From contig NZ_LRFH01000002.1 of the NCBI RefSeq assembly GCF_001641825.1, positions 124,001-188,000 on the forward strand: DNA of 64,000 bases, read 5' to 3'. Below, one piece after another: positions 38,990-47,671 of the stretch. Position numbers and translations under genes: made by a program. The notes below the pieces were generated by a model that saw only the letters and a list, made by a program, of their open reading frames with translations, did not search any database and was not told the origin of the DNA. This stretch comes from Guyparkeria sp. WRN-7 (GTDB lineage Bacteria > Pseudomonadota > Gammaproteobacteria > Halothiobacillales > Halothiobacillaceae). The first letter of the stretch is position 1, and each line of letters begins with the position of its first letter.

Positions 38990-40279
38990 ATGGCCCAACA
39001 CGCAGAGACATCCCAGACCAAGCGCCCCTGGCTGTTCCGCCTGATCCTGCCGCTGGTGATCGTCGGAGTGGCGATCGCGGCATTCATGGCCCTCAAGGCC
39101 AGTCGCCCCGAACCGCCACGCGCCGCCCCGGAGGAACGCGCATGGCTGATCGATACCCAGGTAGTCGAGCCGAGCCGCCGCCATCCGGTACTCACCCTCT
39201 ACGGCGAAGTGACCAACCCCGACCGGCTGACGGTGCGCGCGCCGCTTTCGGCGCGGGTCGAGACCGTCCCGGTCGAGAACGGCGCCAGCGTCGACAAAGG
39301 CACCCTCCTGGTCGCGCTCGACTCGCGCGACTTCCAGCCGGTGCTCGACCGGGCCCGGGCCAACCTCGCCGATCTCGAGGCCCAGATCCGGCAGGCCGAG
39401 GCCAGCCACGAGACCGATCGGGCAGCGCTGGCCCTGGAGCGGGAAATCGTGGCGAACGCGGAAACCGCGCTGGCCCGCAATCGTGACCTGCGCCAGCGGA
39501 ACCTCGCCTCGCAGGCCGATGTCGACGCCGCTCGCGATGCCCTGAGCCAGGCCCGCCTGTCGCTGAATACCCGCCGCGAACGGCTGGCCACCTTCGATGC
39601 CCGCCTGGCCGGCCTCGAGGCCCGCCGCGATGCCGCTGCCGCCGACGTCGCCGCCGCCAGACGCGATCTCGATCGCGCGCAAGTGACCGCCCCCGCCGAC
39701 GGACTGGTCGGACCGGTGGAGGTGACCGCCGGCGCCCTGGTCAATACCAATGCCGCCCTGCTGGACTTCTTCCCCTGGGCCGGCTTCGAGCTGCGGGCCC
39801 TGATTCCCGGCAGCCGGGTGGGCACGATCAGTGCTGCCTTGACCGACGGCAATGCGCCCGAGGCCCGGGTGCGCGAGAACGGTCTCGCCCTGCGCCTGGC
39901 CCGGCTGGCCGGCGAGGCGAGTGGCGAAGGGATGACCGGGCTGTTCGAGTTCACCGCGACCAACCACTCGCTGCGGGTGGGCCAGGTGCTCACCGTCGAG
40001 CTCGAACTGCCCGCAGTCGACGATGCCGTCGCCATTCCGCGCAGCGCGCTGTACGGCAACGATCATCTCTACCGCATACGGGACGGCCGCCTCGAACGGG
40101 TGCGCATCGAGCGCCTCGGCGCGGCCGCCGACACGGACGAGACCGGGCAAGGCCAGTTGCTGGTGCGCGCCCCGGGACTGTCCGCCGGTGACCGTATCGC
40201 GACCACCCAGCTGCCCAACGCCGTCGACGGACTCAAGGTCCGCTGGCAGGACGGGGCGAGCGAGACCGCGGCCGAATGA
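38990..40279 (+). CDS. RND efflux periplasmic adaptor (membrane fusion protein)
   Basis: A 429-residue HlyD/AcrA-family adaptor. One N-terminal membrane anchor (residues about 14-36) is followed by the first half of the lipoyl domain (VRAPLSARVETVPVENGASVDKGTLLVALDSRD). A long alpha-helical hairpin follows (about 105-205, very rich in Ala, Arg and Glu), then the second lipoyl half (VTAPADGLVGPVEVTAGALV) and beta-barrel domains. It links an inner-membrane RND pump to an outer-membrane channel. Its stop overlaps the pump gene by four bases. No TolC-like gene is in the window. Confidence 0.93.
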   Translation: MAQHAETSQTKRPWLFRLILPLVIVGVAIAAFMALKASRPEPPRAAPEERAWLIDTQVVEPSRRHPVLTLYGEVTNPDRLTVRAPLSARVETVPVENGASVDKGTLLVALDSRDFQPVLDRARANLADLEAQIRQAEASHETDRAALALEREIVANAETALARNRDLRQRNLASQADVDAARDALSQARLSLNTRRERLATFDARLAGLEARRDAAAADVAAARRDLDRAQVTAPADGLVGPVEVTAGALVNTNAALLDFFPWAGFELRALIPGSRVGTISAALTDGNAPEARVRENGLALRLARLAGEASGEGMTGLFEFTATNHSLRVGQVLTVELELPAVDDAVAIPRSALYGNDHLYRIRDGRLERVRIERLGAAADTDETGQGQLLVRAPGLSAGDRIATTQLPNAVDGLKVRWQDGASETAAE

Positions 40280-43200
40280 GCACCGAGGCCACCCCGGGTC
40301 TGCTGGAACGCTTCGCCCGTCACCGGGTCGCCCCCCACCTGGTGATGCTGCTGATGGTCCTCGGCGGGCTGTTCGCGCTGTCGCGGATGAACATCCAGTT
40401 CTTCCCCAACTTCGCCGTTGACGTGGTCGGCGTCTCGGTGGTCTGGACCGGCGCCTCGGCCGAGGACATCGAACGCGGCATCACCGAGCCGCTCGAGGAA
40501 CGGCTGCGCTCGGTGCCCAACGTGAACACCATGACCTCGACCTCGGCGCAGGGCATTTCCAACATCACGATCGAGTTCCGCCAGGGCACCGACCCGGTGC
40601 TGGCACTCAACGACGTGCGCGAACAGGTCGACACCTTCCGCAACTTCCCCGCCGACGCCGAGACACCGCAGATCAGCCGCGTGCCCAAGTTCGACCCGGT
40701 CGGACGGCTGCTGGTCTACGGCGATGTCGACCGCGAGGCGCTCCGCCAGTGGGTCGACCGCTTCGAGCGCCAGCTGATCGACCGCGGCATCGACCGCATC
40801 GAGGTCAACGGCCTGCCCGAGCAGCGCATCGCCATCGAGGTGCCGTCGGCCACGCTGGTCCAGCTGGGACAATCGCTGCCGCAACTCTCCGACACGGTCG
40901 ACGCCCTGTCGCGCGACGTGCCGGCCGGCGAGTTCGGCAGCGCCGACGGCGGCCGTGAATTGCGCGCGGTCGAACAGCGTCGCCGGCCGATCGAGTTCGC
41001 CGACCTGTCGGTGGTCAGTACCCCGCAGGTGCGACTCGACCTTGAGCAGATCGCGCGGATCATCCAGGAACCGCGCCGCGACTCGCTGCTGATGCGCCAC
41101 GAGGGTCAGCCGGCGGCCGAGCTGGTGCTGCAGCGTGCCCAGCACGGTGACAGCCTCGAGTCGGCCGAGGCACTGCAGCAATGGATCGACGACACCCGCC
41201 CCACCCTGCCGCCGCATCTCAACCTCAAGGCCTACGACCAGTCCTGGCAGCTGATCCGCGACCGCATCAACCTGCTGGTCACCAACGGCTTCGGCGGCCT
41301 GGTGCTGGTGCTGGTGCTGCTGTACCTGTTCCTCCCCGGGCGGGTGGCCTTCTGGGTGGCCGCGGGCATTCCGGCGGCGTTTCTCGCCGCGCTGGCTATC
41401 CTGTGGCTGATCGGCGGTTCGATCAACATGATCTCGCTGTTCGCCCTGATCATGGCCCTGGGCGTGATCGTCGACGACGCCATCGTCGTCGGCGAGGACG
41501 CCGATGCGCACTTCCGTGCCGGCGAACCGGCGTTGTCCGCCTCGCAGGGCGCGGCCCGGCGCATGTTCTGGCCGGTGATGGCCTCGTCGCTGACCACCAT
41601 CGCCGCGTTCATGCCACTGCTGGTCGTCGGCGGCACCATCGGCCAGATCCTGCGTGACATCCCGGTGGTGATGATCTGCGTGATCGCCGCCTCGCTGGTC
41701 GAGGCATTCCTGGTCCTGCCGGGCCACCTGCGCGGCGCATTCAGCGGCCACGGTGCCAGGGGGGAAGCGGAGGCGAAAAAGCCCGGTCCCTTTGCCCGTT
41801 TCCGCGCCGGCTTCGACCGCGGCTTCGATCATTTCCGCGATCACCATTTCCGTCGCGCGGTGCGCTTCGCGATCGGCAACCGGGCCGTGACGCTGGCGAC
41901 CGCCGTGGCGACCGTGATCCTCGCCGTGGGCCTGCTGGCCGGCGGGCGGATCGGCTTCACCTTCTTCCCCACCCCGGAGTCGCAGATCGTCTATGCCAAT
42001 GCCACCTTCGTCGCCGGCACCGACCGCGAGCGGATGCAGGCATTCATGGCCGAGCTCGAGGACGGCCTGGTCCGGGCCGAGGAGGAACTGGGCGAACCGC
42101 TGATCCAGACCGCCATCACGCGTCTGGGCAGCACCATCGGCGCGCAGAGCAGCACCCAGGGGGATCAGCTCGGCTCGATGCTGGTCGAGCTGGTGCCCCC
42201 GGACGACCGCGAGACCCGCAACGCCGAGTTCATCCGCAGCTGGAAGGAGAACACCAACGTGCCGCCCGGCATGGAGAACTTCTCGATCAGCTCGCGTCAG
42301 GGCGGGCCACCGGGGGCCGACCTGACCGTGCGCCTCAAGGGCGGCAGCACCGACGACCTCAAGGCCGCGGCCGTGTCGCTGGCTGAAACCCTGAAGAGCC
42401 TGCCCGGCGTGGTCGACGTCAGCGACGACCTGCCCTACGGGCGCCAGCAGATCACCTTCTCGGTCAACGCCCAGGGGCGCGCGCTCGGCCTGACCACCGC
42501 GGAGGTCGGTCGCCAGTTGCGGGCCGCCTACGACGGCGCCCTGAGCCAGATCTTCCAGTCGGGCCCTGACGAGGTCGAGGTACGCCTCCTGCTGCCGCGC
42601 GCGGAGCGCCGGCAGATCGGCTCGCTGGACGACATCAGCCTGCGCACCGACGACGGCACGTTCGTGCCAATCCGCCAGGTGGTCGACTTCGGCTCGCAGC
42701 GCGGTTTCGAGGCGATCCGCCACGCCGAGGGCAAGCGCGCCGTGGAGGTCTCCGCCGAGATCAACCGCAGTCTCACCAGCGCCGAGACGCTCAAGGCGGC
42801 ACTGGAGTCCGACACGCTGCCGAGCCTGACCAGCCGCTTCGGCCTCGACTACAGCTTCGAGGGGCGTCAGGCCGACCAGCGCGAGACCATGGCCGACATG
42901 AAGTTCGGCCTCTACCTGGGCCTGGCGCTGATGTACGTGGTGCTGGTGTGGGTGTTCTCGGCCTGGACCATGCCGTTCATCGTCATGACCGTGATCCCGT
43001 TCGGCCTGGTGGGGGCGATCGCCGGCCACTGGCTGATGGACATCCAGCTGACCATCCTGTCACTGTTCGGCCTGTTCGGCCTGTCGGGGATCGTGGTCAA
43101 CAACGCCATCATCCTGGTCGCCTTCTACCGCGACCAGCTCGCCGCCGGTCTCGCCCCGGACGATGCGCTCGAACAGGCCGCCGTCAAGCGGCTGCGCGCG

Positions 43201-43410
43201 GTGATGCTCACCTCGCTGACCACCATCGGCGGGCTGACGCCGTTGCTGTTCGAGACCTCGCTGCAGGCGCAGTTCCTGATCCCGATGGCCACCTCGATCG
43301 CCTTCGGGCTCGGTTATTCCACCCTGCTGGTGCTGTTCGTGGTTCCCGCCCTGCTCTCGCTGCGCGAGAGTGTCCACCAGCGCGTCGCACCGGGAACGGC
43401 CGCCGCCTGA
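40276..43410 (+). CDS. RND family efflux transporter permease
   Basis: A 1044-residue inner-membrane proton-driven exporter with twelve helices and two large periplasmic loops. Helix 4 has the paired aspartates of the proton relay (ALGVIVDDAIVVGEDADAH, about residues 397-415). The helix 10-12 region has FGLFGLSGIVVNNAIILVAFY and LTSLTTIGGLTPLLFE. The pattern is that of the HAE1-like/multidrug branch (AcrB/MdtBC relatives), not the metal-exporting CusA branch, as no Met-rich pore is obvious. Substrate unknown. It is co-translated with the adaptor and convergent with the exonuclease gene 13 bases on. Confidence 0.94.
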   Translation: MSTEATPGLLERFARHRVAPHLVMLLMVLGGLFALSRMNIQFFPNFAVDVVGVSVVWTGASAEDIERGITEPLEERLRSVPNVNTMTSTSAQGISNITIEFRQGTDPVLALNDVREQVDTFRNFPADAETPQISRVPKFDPVGRLLVYGDVDREALRQWVDRFERQLIDRGIDRIEVNGLPEQRIAIEVPSATLVQLGQSLPQLSDTVDALSRDVPAGEFGSADGGRELRAVEQRRRPIEFADLSVVSTPQVRLDLEQIARIIQEPRRDSLLMRHEGQPAAELVLQRAQHGDSLESAEALQQWIDDTRPTLPPHLNLKAYDQSWQLIRDRINLLVTNGFGGLVLVLVLLYLFLPGRVAFWVAAGIPAAFLAALAILWLIGGSINMISLFALIMALGVIVDDAIVVGEDADAHFRAGEPALSASQGAARRMFWPVMASSLTTIAAFMPLLVVGGTIGQILRDIPVVMICVIAASLVEAFLVLPGHLRGAFSGHGARGEAEAKKPGPFARFRAGFDRGFDHFRDHHFRRAVRFAIGNRAVTLATAVATVILAVGLLAGGRIGFTFFPTPESQIVYANATFVAGTDRERMQAFMAELEDGLVRAEEELGEPLIQTAITRLGSTIGAQSSTQGDQLGSMLVELVPPDDRETRNAEFIRSWKENTNVPPGMENFSISSRQGGPPGADLTVRLKGGSTDDLKAAAVSLAETLKSLPGVVDVSDDLPYGRQQITFSVNAQGRALGLTTAEVGRQLRAAYDGALSQIFQSGPDEVEVRLLLPRAERRQIGSLDDISLRTDDGTFVPIRQVVDFGSQRGFEAIRHAEGKRAVEVSAEINRSLTSAETLKAALESDTLPSLTSRFGLDYSFEGRQADQRETMADMKFGLYLGLALMYVVLVWVFSAWTMPFIVMTVIPFGLVGAIAGHWLMDIQLTILSLFGLFGLSGIVVNNAIILVAFYRDQLAAGLAPDDALEQAAVKRLRAVMLTSLTTIGGLTPLLFETSLQAQFLIPMATSIAFGLGYSTLLVLFVVPALLSLRESVHQRVAPGTAAA

Positions 43411-43423
43411 TCGTCCGGACCCG

Positions 43424-44143
43424 CTACAGGAGCACCAAGAGCTCGCGCACGCCCAGATGGCCCTCGGGTCCGACCCGGTCCTGGCACAGGGCGCTGAACA
43501 GCTCGGCGGTCCCCAGCGCATCGACCAGGGCGTGATGGGCATGGTAGCGCGGCAGGTGATAGCGATTGCGCAGCGAGTCCAGCCGCAGCTCGCCCGGACC
43601 GTGGTGCAGGTGGCGACGCTCGAAGCCACGCCGCGCCAGCTGCAGGGTGTCGATCACCGGCACGACCGGCACCGCGCCGAAGTGTCGCCGGCAGGCCGCC
43701 CCCAAAAAGGCGATCTCGAAACGGGCGTTGTGCGCCACCAGCACCCGCCCGGCCAGCGCATCCAGCACTTCGGCGAGCACCTCGCGCTCGGGGCGACCGG
43801 TCGCGGCGTGATCGTCGGTGATGCGGTGGATCACCGCACTGGCCTCGGGGATCGCCATCTCGGGGCGGATCAGGTCGTGCTCGGCGGCGCCGAGGTCGAT
43901 GCTGGGCCCCCTCATCACCACCCAGCCGGCACTCAGCAGCCGATCGGCGCGCGGGTCGAGACCGGTGGTCTCGAAATCGAGCACCACGTACTCGGCCTCG
44001 GTCCAGTCGGCATCAAGATCCGGCACCGGACCGTCGAGCAGCTCGGCCAGGGCCGATCCGCCCTCGGCACGGGCGAGCTGGCGCCGGCGACGCCAGGAAA
44101 GCCAGGTCCGGTGCGGGAACCACGACAGGCGGACCAGCGCCAT
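43424..44143 (-). CDS. DEDDh 3'-5' exonuclease (DnaQ-like)
   Basis: A 239-residue protein of the DnaQ/epsilon superfamily. Exo I is VVLDFETTGLDPRAD (Asp/Glu pair, about residues 54-68), Exo II is VLVAHNARFEIAFL (Asp replaced by the usual Asn-His-Asn-Ala-Arg-Phe context) and Exo III is HHALVDALGTAELF (His and Asp). The N-terminal 45 residues are basic and may form a linker to a partner. It starts one base after the stop of the DUF294/CBS gene, an arrangement seen in several gammaproteobacteria. It lacks the Pol III alpha-binding tail expected of true epsilon, so it is probably an accessory exonuclease. Confidence 0.87.
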   Translation of the reverse strand: MALVRLSWFPHRTWLSWRRRRQLARAEGGSALAELLDGPVPDLDADWTEAEYVVLDFETTGLDPRADRLLSAGWVVMRGPSIDLGAAEHDLIRPEMAIPEASAVIHRITDDHAATGRPEREVLAEVLDALAGRVLVAHNARFEIAFLGAACRRHFGAVPVVPVIDTLQLARRGFERRHLHHGPGELRLDSLRNRYHLPRYHAHHALVDALGTAELFSALCQDRVGPEGHLGVRELLVLL

Positions 44144-44144
44144 T

Positions 44145-46004
44145 TCAGCGCGTCCCGGTGACGTCGAAGTGCGCCTTGAGCCAGCGCTGGTGATCGTCGA
44201 TCACGCGGAAGGCGTCGCGCAGGTGATCGCGCTCCAGCCCCGACAACGCACCGGGGTCGAGGCGGTTGTCGAGCGGCTCGCCACGGCGTACCTGCCCGGC
44301 CTGATGCCGGGCACGCAGCACGTAGAAGAACCGCCACGCATCCACCAGCTCGCCGGCCGCCCCGCTCGACAGTCCGCCCGCGCGGGCGGCCGCCTCCAGC
44401 CGCCGCACCGTGTGCAGCTCCGGCAGCCCCTGCGCCACCGCGTGCAGCCGGGCAATGTCGGCGATCGGCAACAGCCCGTAATGCTTGAGATCGAGACGCT
44501 CGTCGTGCTGCTCGTCGTCGACCACCACCAGTCGGCGGAAGAACCCCAGCGGCATGCGCACGGCCAGCGCGTTGTGCGCCAGCGCCCGCTGGAAGACGGT
44601 GTTCTTGCGGGCGCGAGGCCGCACCTCCGTCCAGAGAGACTCGAGCAGGTCCGCGCGACCGGCAACCACCCGCATGTCGAGGAAGTTGGTGGCCAGCATC
44701 ACCGAGTGCGGCTCGGGCTGGTCGATCCAGTCGCGAAACAGCGCCTGCCAGCCGCTCACGGACCGACGCCAGTCGGTGGTGGTCGCCATGGTCTCGCCCG
44801 GACAGGGCTCGAGTCCCGCGCCGGCCAGGCCGTCGCTGACGAACTGCGCCATCCGGGCGAACCACTCGCCATGCTGCTCGGGCTGGAAGGCATCGTCGAG
44901 GATCAGGGCGCTGTCCTGGTCGGTCAGCGCGGTCTGCTCGCGCCGGCCCTGGCTGCCCAGCGCCGCCCAGGCCCAGGCGACCGGCGCCGGGCCGAGTTCG
45001 GCCTCGGCCAGCTCGGTCAGCCGGCGGGTCATGGCATCGGTGACCGTTACCATCGCCTCGCCCAGCGGCTCGGCATCCGCACCCATGCCGACCAGTTGCA
45101 GCTCGAGATCCGGCAGTCGCGCGCCGACGCGGGCGACCGCCTCGACGTCCTCGGCGGCCAGCGCATCGCGCACCAGGTGCACGGCATGCGTGCCCTGGTG
45201 GCGCAGCAGATCGGAGGTGGAGAGGATCCCGACCAGCTCGCCGTTCTCCTCGCAGACCGGCAGGTGGTGGATGTTGTGACGCGAGAACTTGAGCGAGGCC
45301 TCGAAGGCCGGTGCCTCGGGGGCGATGGTGATCAGATCCTCGGTCATGATCGCGCGCAGCGGCTCGTCGACCGACAGGCCGGCGGCCACGCAGCGCCGGC
45401 GCAGGTCGCGATCGGTGACCAGCCCGACCAGCCGGCCGTCCTCGACCAGCAGCAGCGCGGAGACCTGCGTCTCGCTCATCCGTTCGGCACCGGCACGGAT
45501 GGTGGTCTCGGGACCGGCGCTGACCGGGTCGCGGCGCAACAGCGAGCCGACCGTGGTCGCCATCAGCGCCTCGGCACGTCCGCCCTGCGCCAGTTCGGCC
45601 AGCGCCCGTTCGAGCCGTTCGCGACGCGAGCGCTCGAACCGCCAGGCGAAGGCCGGGTAGTCGGCCATCAACGACTCGAACACCGACTCGGGCAGGTGAT
45701 AGAACAGGCTGTCCTCGACCACGGCCAGTTGCGCTTGCTCGTCGCCCGCCGGCCCGGTGGCCAGGTACAGGTCGCCCTCGCCGAGTTTCTCCTGCAGCGC
45801 GCCTTGCGAATCGCGCACCGTCAGCGCCCCGCTGCGCACGATCCACAGGCCGGGGCCGGCGTCTTCCGGCGGAAAGGGCCGGCCGCGGCGCAGGTAGCGG
45901 ACCGTCAGCCGCCTGGGCAGCACCTCGAGCGAGGCGGCGGGCAGTTCGGCGAAGGCCGGCACCCCGGCGATGAAATCGCGTATTTCCCAGAGTTCGGCGG
46001 CCAT
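44145..46004 (-). CDS. cNMP-binding / CBS-pair / DUF294 nucleotidyltransferase protein
   Basis: A 619-residue modular protein. Residues about 15-110 form a cyclic-nucleotide-binding-like domain (SGALTVRDSQG, GEGDLYLATGP). Residues about 150-275 form a CBS pair with GRLVGLVTDRDLRRR and GELVGILSTSDLLRH. From about 345 a nucleotidyltransferase-fold DUF294 domain has GSQGRREQTALTDQD (350-364), which keeps the GS and DxD metal residues of the GlnD/MNT fold; a second DUF294 helical domain follows. Such proteins sense nucleotides and may act on an unknown target. The ATG at 46004 is chosen because the upstream extension is shadow sequence of the epimerase. Confidence 0.88.
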   Translation of the reverse strand: MAAELWEIRDFIAGVPAFAELPAASLEVLPRRLTVRYLRRGRPFPPEDAGPGLWIVRSGALTVRDSQGALQEKLGEGDLYLATGPAGDEQAQLAVVEDSLFYHLPESVFESLMADYPAFAWRFERSRRERLERALAELAQGGRAEALMATTVGSLLRRDPVSAGPETTIRAGAERMSETQVSALLLVEDGRLVGLVTDRDLRRRCVAAGLSVDEPLRAIMTEDLITIAPEAPAFEASLKFSRHNIHHLPVCEENGELVGILSTSDLLRHQGTHAVHLVRDALAAEDVEAVARVGARLPDLELQLVGMGADAEPLGEAMVTVTDAMTRRLTELAEAELGPAPVAWAWAALGSQGRREQTALTDQDSALILDDAFQPEQHGEWFARMAQFVSDGLAGAGLEPCPGETMATTTDWRRSVSGWQALFRDWIDQPEPHSVMLATNFLDMRVVAGRADLLESLWTEVRPRARKNTVFQRALAHNALAVRMPLGFFRRLVVVDDEQHDERLDLKHYGLLPIADIARLHAVAQGLPELHTVRRLEAAARAGGLSSGAAGELVDAWRFFYVLRARHQAGQVRRGEPLDNRLDPGALSGLERDHLRDAFRVIDDHQRWLKAHFDVTGTR

Positions 46005-46047
46005 GTCTCGGCTCCTTGCCGTGATGATCTGCGCCGGGCGCGGCGGC

Positions 46048-47055
46048 TCAGCGCTGGTAGTAGTCCCGGTACCACTCGACGAAGCGGGCCACGCCCTCCT
46101 CGACCGGCGTGCTGGGCGCGTAGCCCACGTCGTTCTTGAGGTCCTCGACGTCGGCATAGGTATCGGGCACGTCGCCCGGCTGCATCGGCAGCAGGTTGAG
46201 CTCGGCCTTCTTGCCGGTGGCCTCTTCGATCAGCTCGATGTAGCGCAACAGCTCGACTGGGCGGTGACTGCCGATGTTGTACACCCGCCAGGGGGCGAAC
46301 GAGGTGCCCGAATCGGGGTCGGCCGCGCTCCAGTCGGGGTTGGGGGCGGCGACGTGGTCGAGCGTGCGGATCACGCCCTCGACGATGTCGTCGATGTAGG
46401 TGAAGTCGCGCCGATGATGACCGTAGTTGTAGACGTCGATCGGCTCGCCCGCGAGGATGTTTTTCGTGAACTTGAACAGCGCCATGTCCGGCCGTCCCCA
46501 CGGCCCGTAGACGGTGAAGAAGCGCAGGCCGGTGGTGGGCAGATCGTAGAGCGAGGCGTAGGTGTGCGCCATCAGCTCGTTGGCCTTCTTGGTGGCGGCG
46601 TACAACGACAGCGGATGGTCGACGTTGTGGTGCACGGAAAACGGCATCTCGCTGTTCGCGCCGTAGACCGAGCTCGACGAGGCGTACACCAGGTGATCGA
46701 CGCGATTGTGCCGGCAGCCCTCGAGGAGGTTGGTGAAGCCCACCAGGTTGCTGTCGATGTAGGCATGCGGATTCTCGATCGAGTAGCGCACCCCCGCCTG
46801 GGCGGCCAGGTGCACCACGCGGTCGGGCTTGATCCGCTCGAACAGGGCGGCCACGCCCTCGCGGTCGGCGACGTCGAGCTTCTCGAAGGAAAAGCCGGGC
46901 TGGTCGGTCAGGCGGGCCAGGCGCGCCTCCTTGAGACTGACCTCGTAGTAGTCGTTGAGGTTGTCCAGGCCGACGACCGTGTCGCCGCGCTCGAGCAGTC
47001 GCGCCGACAGCGACGAGCCGATGAAACCGGCCGCGCCGGTAACCAGTATCCGCAT
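46048..47055 (-). CDS. NAD-dependent epimerase, UDP-glucuronate 4-epimerase type
   Basis: A 335-residue extended short-chain dehydrogenase. Nucleotide fold [10 protein letters not shown] is at residues 7-16, and the catalytic triad appears as the Ser in YASSSSVYG and YxxxK in [11 protein letters not shown]. The segment [16 protein letters not shown] is the hallmark of UDP-glucuronate/galacturonate 4-epimerases (CapI/LpsL/WbpP-like), better than GalE. The product would be UDP-galacturonate for cell-surface polysaccharide. The related ugd gene lies about 15 kb downstream in this window and could supply UDP-glucuronate. Genes for glycosyltransferases are not adjacent. Confidence 0.9.
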   Translation of the reverse strand: MRILVTGAAGFIGSSLSARLLERGDTVVGLDNLNDYYEVSLKEARLARLTDQPGFSFEKLDVADREGVAALFERIKPDRVVHLAAQAGVRYSIENPHAYIDSNLVGFTNLLEGCRHNRVDHLVYASSSSVYGANSEMPFSVHHNVDHPLSLYAATKKANELMAHTYASLYDLPTTGLRFFTVYGPWGRPDMALFKFTKNILAGEPIDVYNYGHHRRDFTYIDDIVEGVIRTLDHVAAPNPDWSAADPDSGTSFAPWRVYNIGSHRPVELLRYIELIEEATGKKAELNLLPMQPGDVPDTYADVEDLKNDVGYAPSTPVEEGVARFVEWYRDYYQR

Positions 47056-47313
47056 GCGTTCTCCCTTGAAATCGTCCGGTGGCCCGCGGATCGCGGGCTC
47101 GCCACCCGGGGTCGATTATGCCTGCCGCACCCGGCCCCTCCAACCGCGCTCACGACCCCGGCCGAATCCTTGCTCGCAATGACCGGGTCGGGGCCACCCC
47201 CAAGGCTGGAAGACAAAAATTTTTTTCCACGCCTGGGGATTTGTTGATGGCCTGGATGCCCCCGTGCCGAACATCCGAGCGGGAATGCGGACTTGCCGCG
47301 TCTGTCCACGAGT

Positions 47314-47322
47314 TTATCCACA
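47314..47322 (+). promoter_or_regulatory. DnaA box
   Basis: TTATCCACA is an exact match to the consensus DnaA box TTATNCACA. A second site with one mismatch, TCATCCACA, is at 47370-47378 and overlaps the first NrdR-like box. DnaA boxes upstream of nrdAB are established in E. coli, where DnaA-ATP controls nrd expression with the replication cycle. Confidence 0.7.
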
Positions 47323-47373
47323 GATTTTTCACGGCTTGCCCAGATGCTTCCCCCAGACCATTCACCAACTCAT

Positions 47374-47389
47374 CCACATCATATAGTGG
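47374..47389 (+). promoter_or_regulatory. NrdR-like box 1
   Basis: CCACATCATATAGTGG is a 16-base imperfect palindrome matching the NrdR box pattern (CAC-AT-rich core-GTG). It is 32 bases, start to start, from the second site, the usual three-turn spacing of paired NrdR boxes. Confidence 0.7.
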
Positions 47390-47405
47390 TGTTGACGGAA
47401 TCGGC

Positions 47406-47421
47406 CCACAGTATTTGCGAT
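47406..47421 (+). promoter_or_regulatory. NrdR-like box 2 (weaker)
   Basis: CCACAGTATTTGCGAT keeps the left half (CACA, TAT core) of the NrdR box; the right half is poor. It is called mainly because of the 32-base spacing from box 1. Confidence 0.5.
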
Positions 47422-47429
47422 TTTCCGAG

Positions 47430-47457
47430 TTGACTTTGTTCGGACAGCGACCACAAT
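47430..47457 (+). promoter_or_regulatory. Likely sigma70 promoter of nrdAB
   Basis: TTGACT at 47430-47435 (5 of 6 to the -35) is followed after 16 bases by CACAAT at 47452-47457 (4 of 6 to the -10). The NrdR-like and DnaA boxes lie directly upstream, which suits regulated transcription. Confidence 0.5.
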
Positions 47458-47671
47458 CAAGGCTCTCGACAGGCCATTCGGCGAGCAGTCGCCCACAGCC
47501 TGTCGCGTCCCGTAAAAGCCGCCATGCGCGGCTTGCGGGGCGATCGAACAAGGGCCGGTGACAACGGCCCACGCGTCCCGGCAACCGGGGCGTCAGGGAA
47601 CAAACCGAAGTCAAAGGGAACGCGCGCCCCGCAAGGGCCAGCAACACGAACAAACAGGACGGATCAGCAGC

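Larger units (their letters stand above)
47056..47671. promoter_or_regulatory. nrdAB upstream control region
   Basis: This 616-base gap between the epimerase gene (minus) and nrdA (plus) has no credible gene; the nrdA frame is open from 47558 but the extension is low-complexity. The stretch 47290-47460 is AT-richer than its surroundings and carries DnaA-like and NrdR-like sites and a sigma70-like promoter listed separately. From 47056 to about 47280 nothing beyond a short A/T run (47213-47226) is seen. The long leader from about 47464 to 47671 shows no recognised riboswitch. Confidence 0.7.

Noticed and set aside
47558-47671. N-terminal extension of NrdA from an upstream ATG
   Set aside because: The 38-residue extension is Arg/Gln-rich without family similarity; ATG at 47672 fits NrdA homologues.
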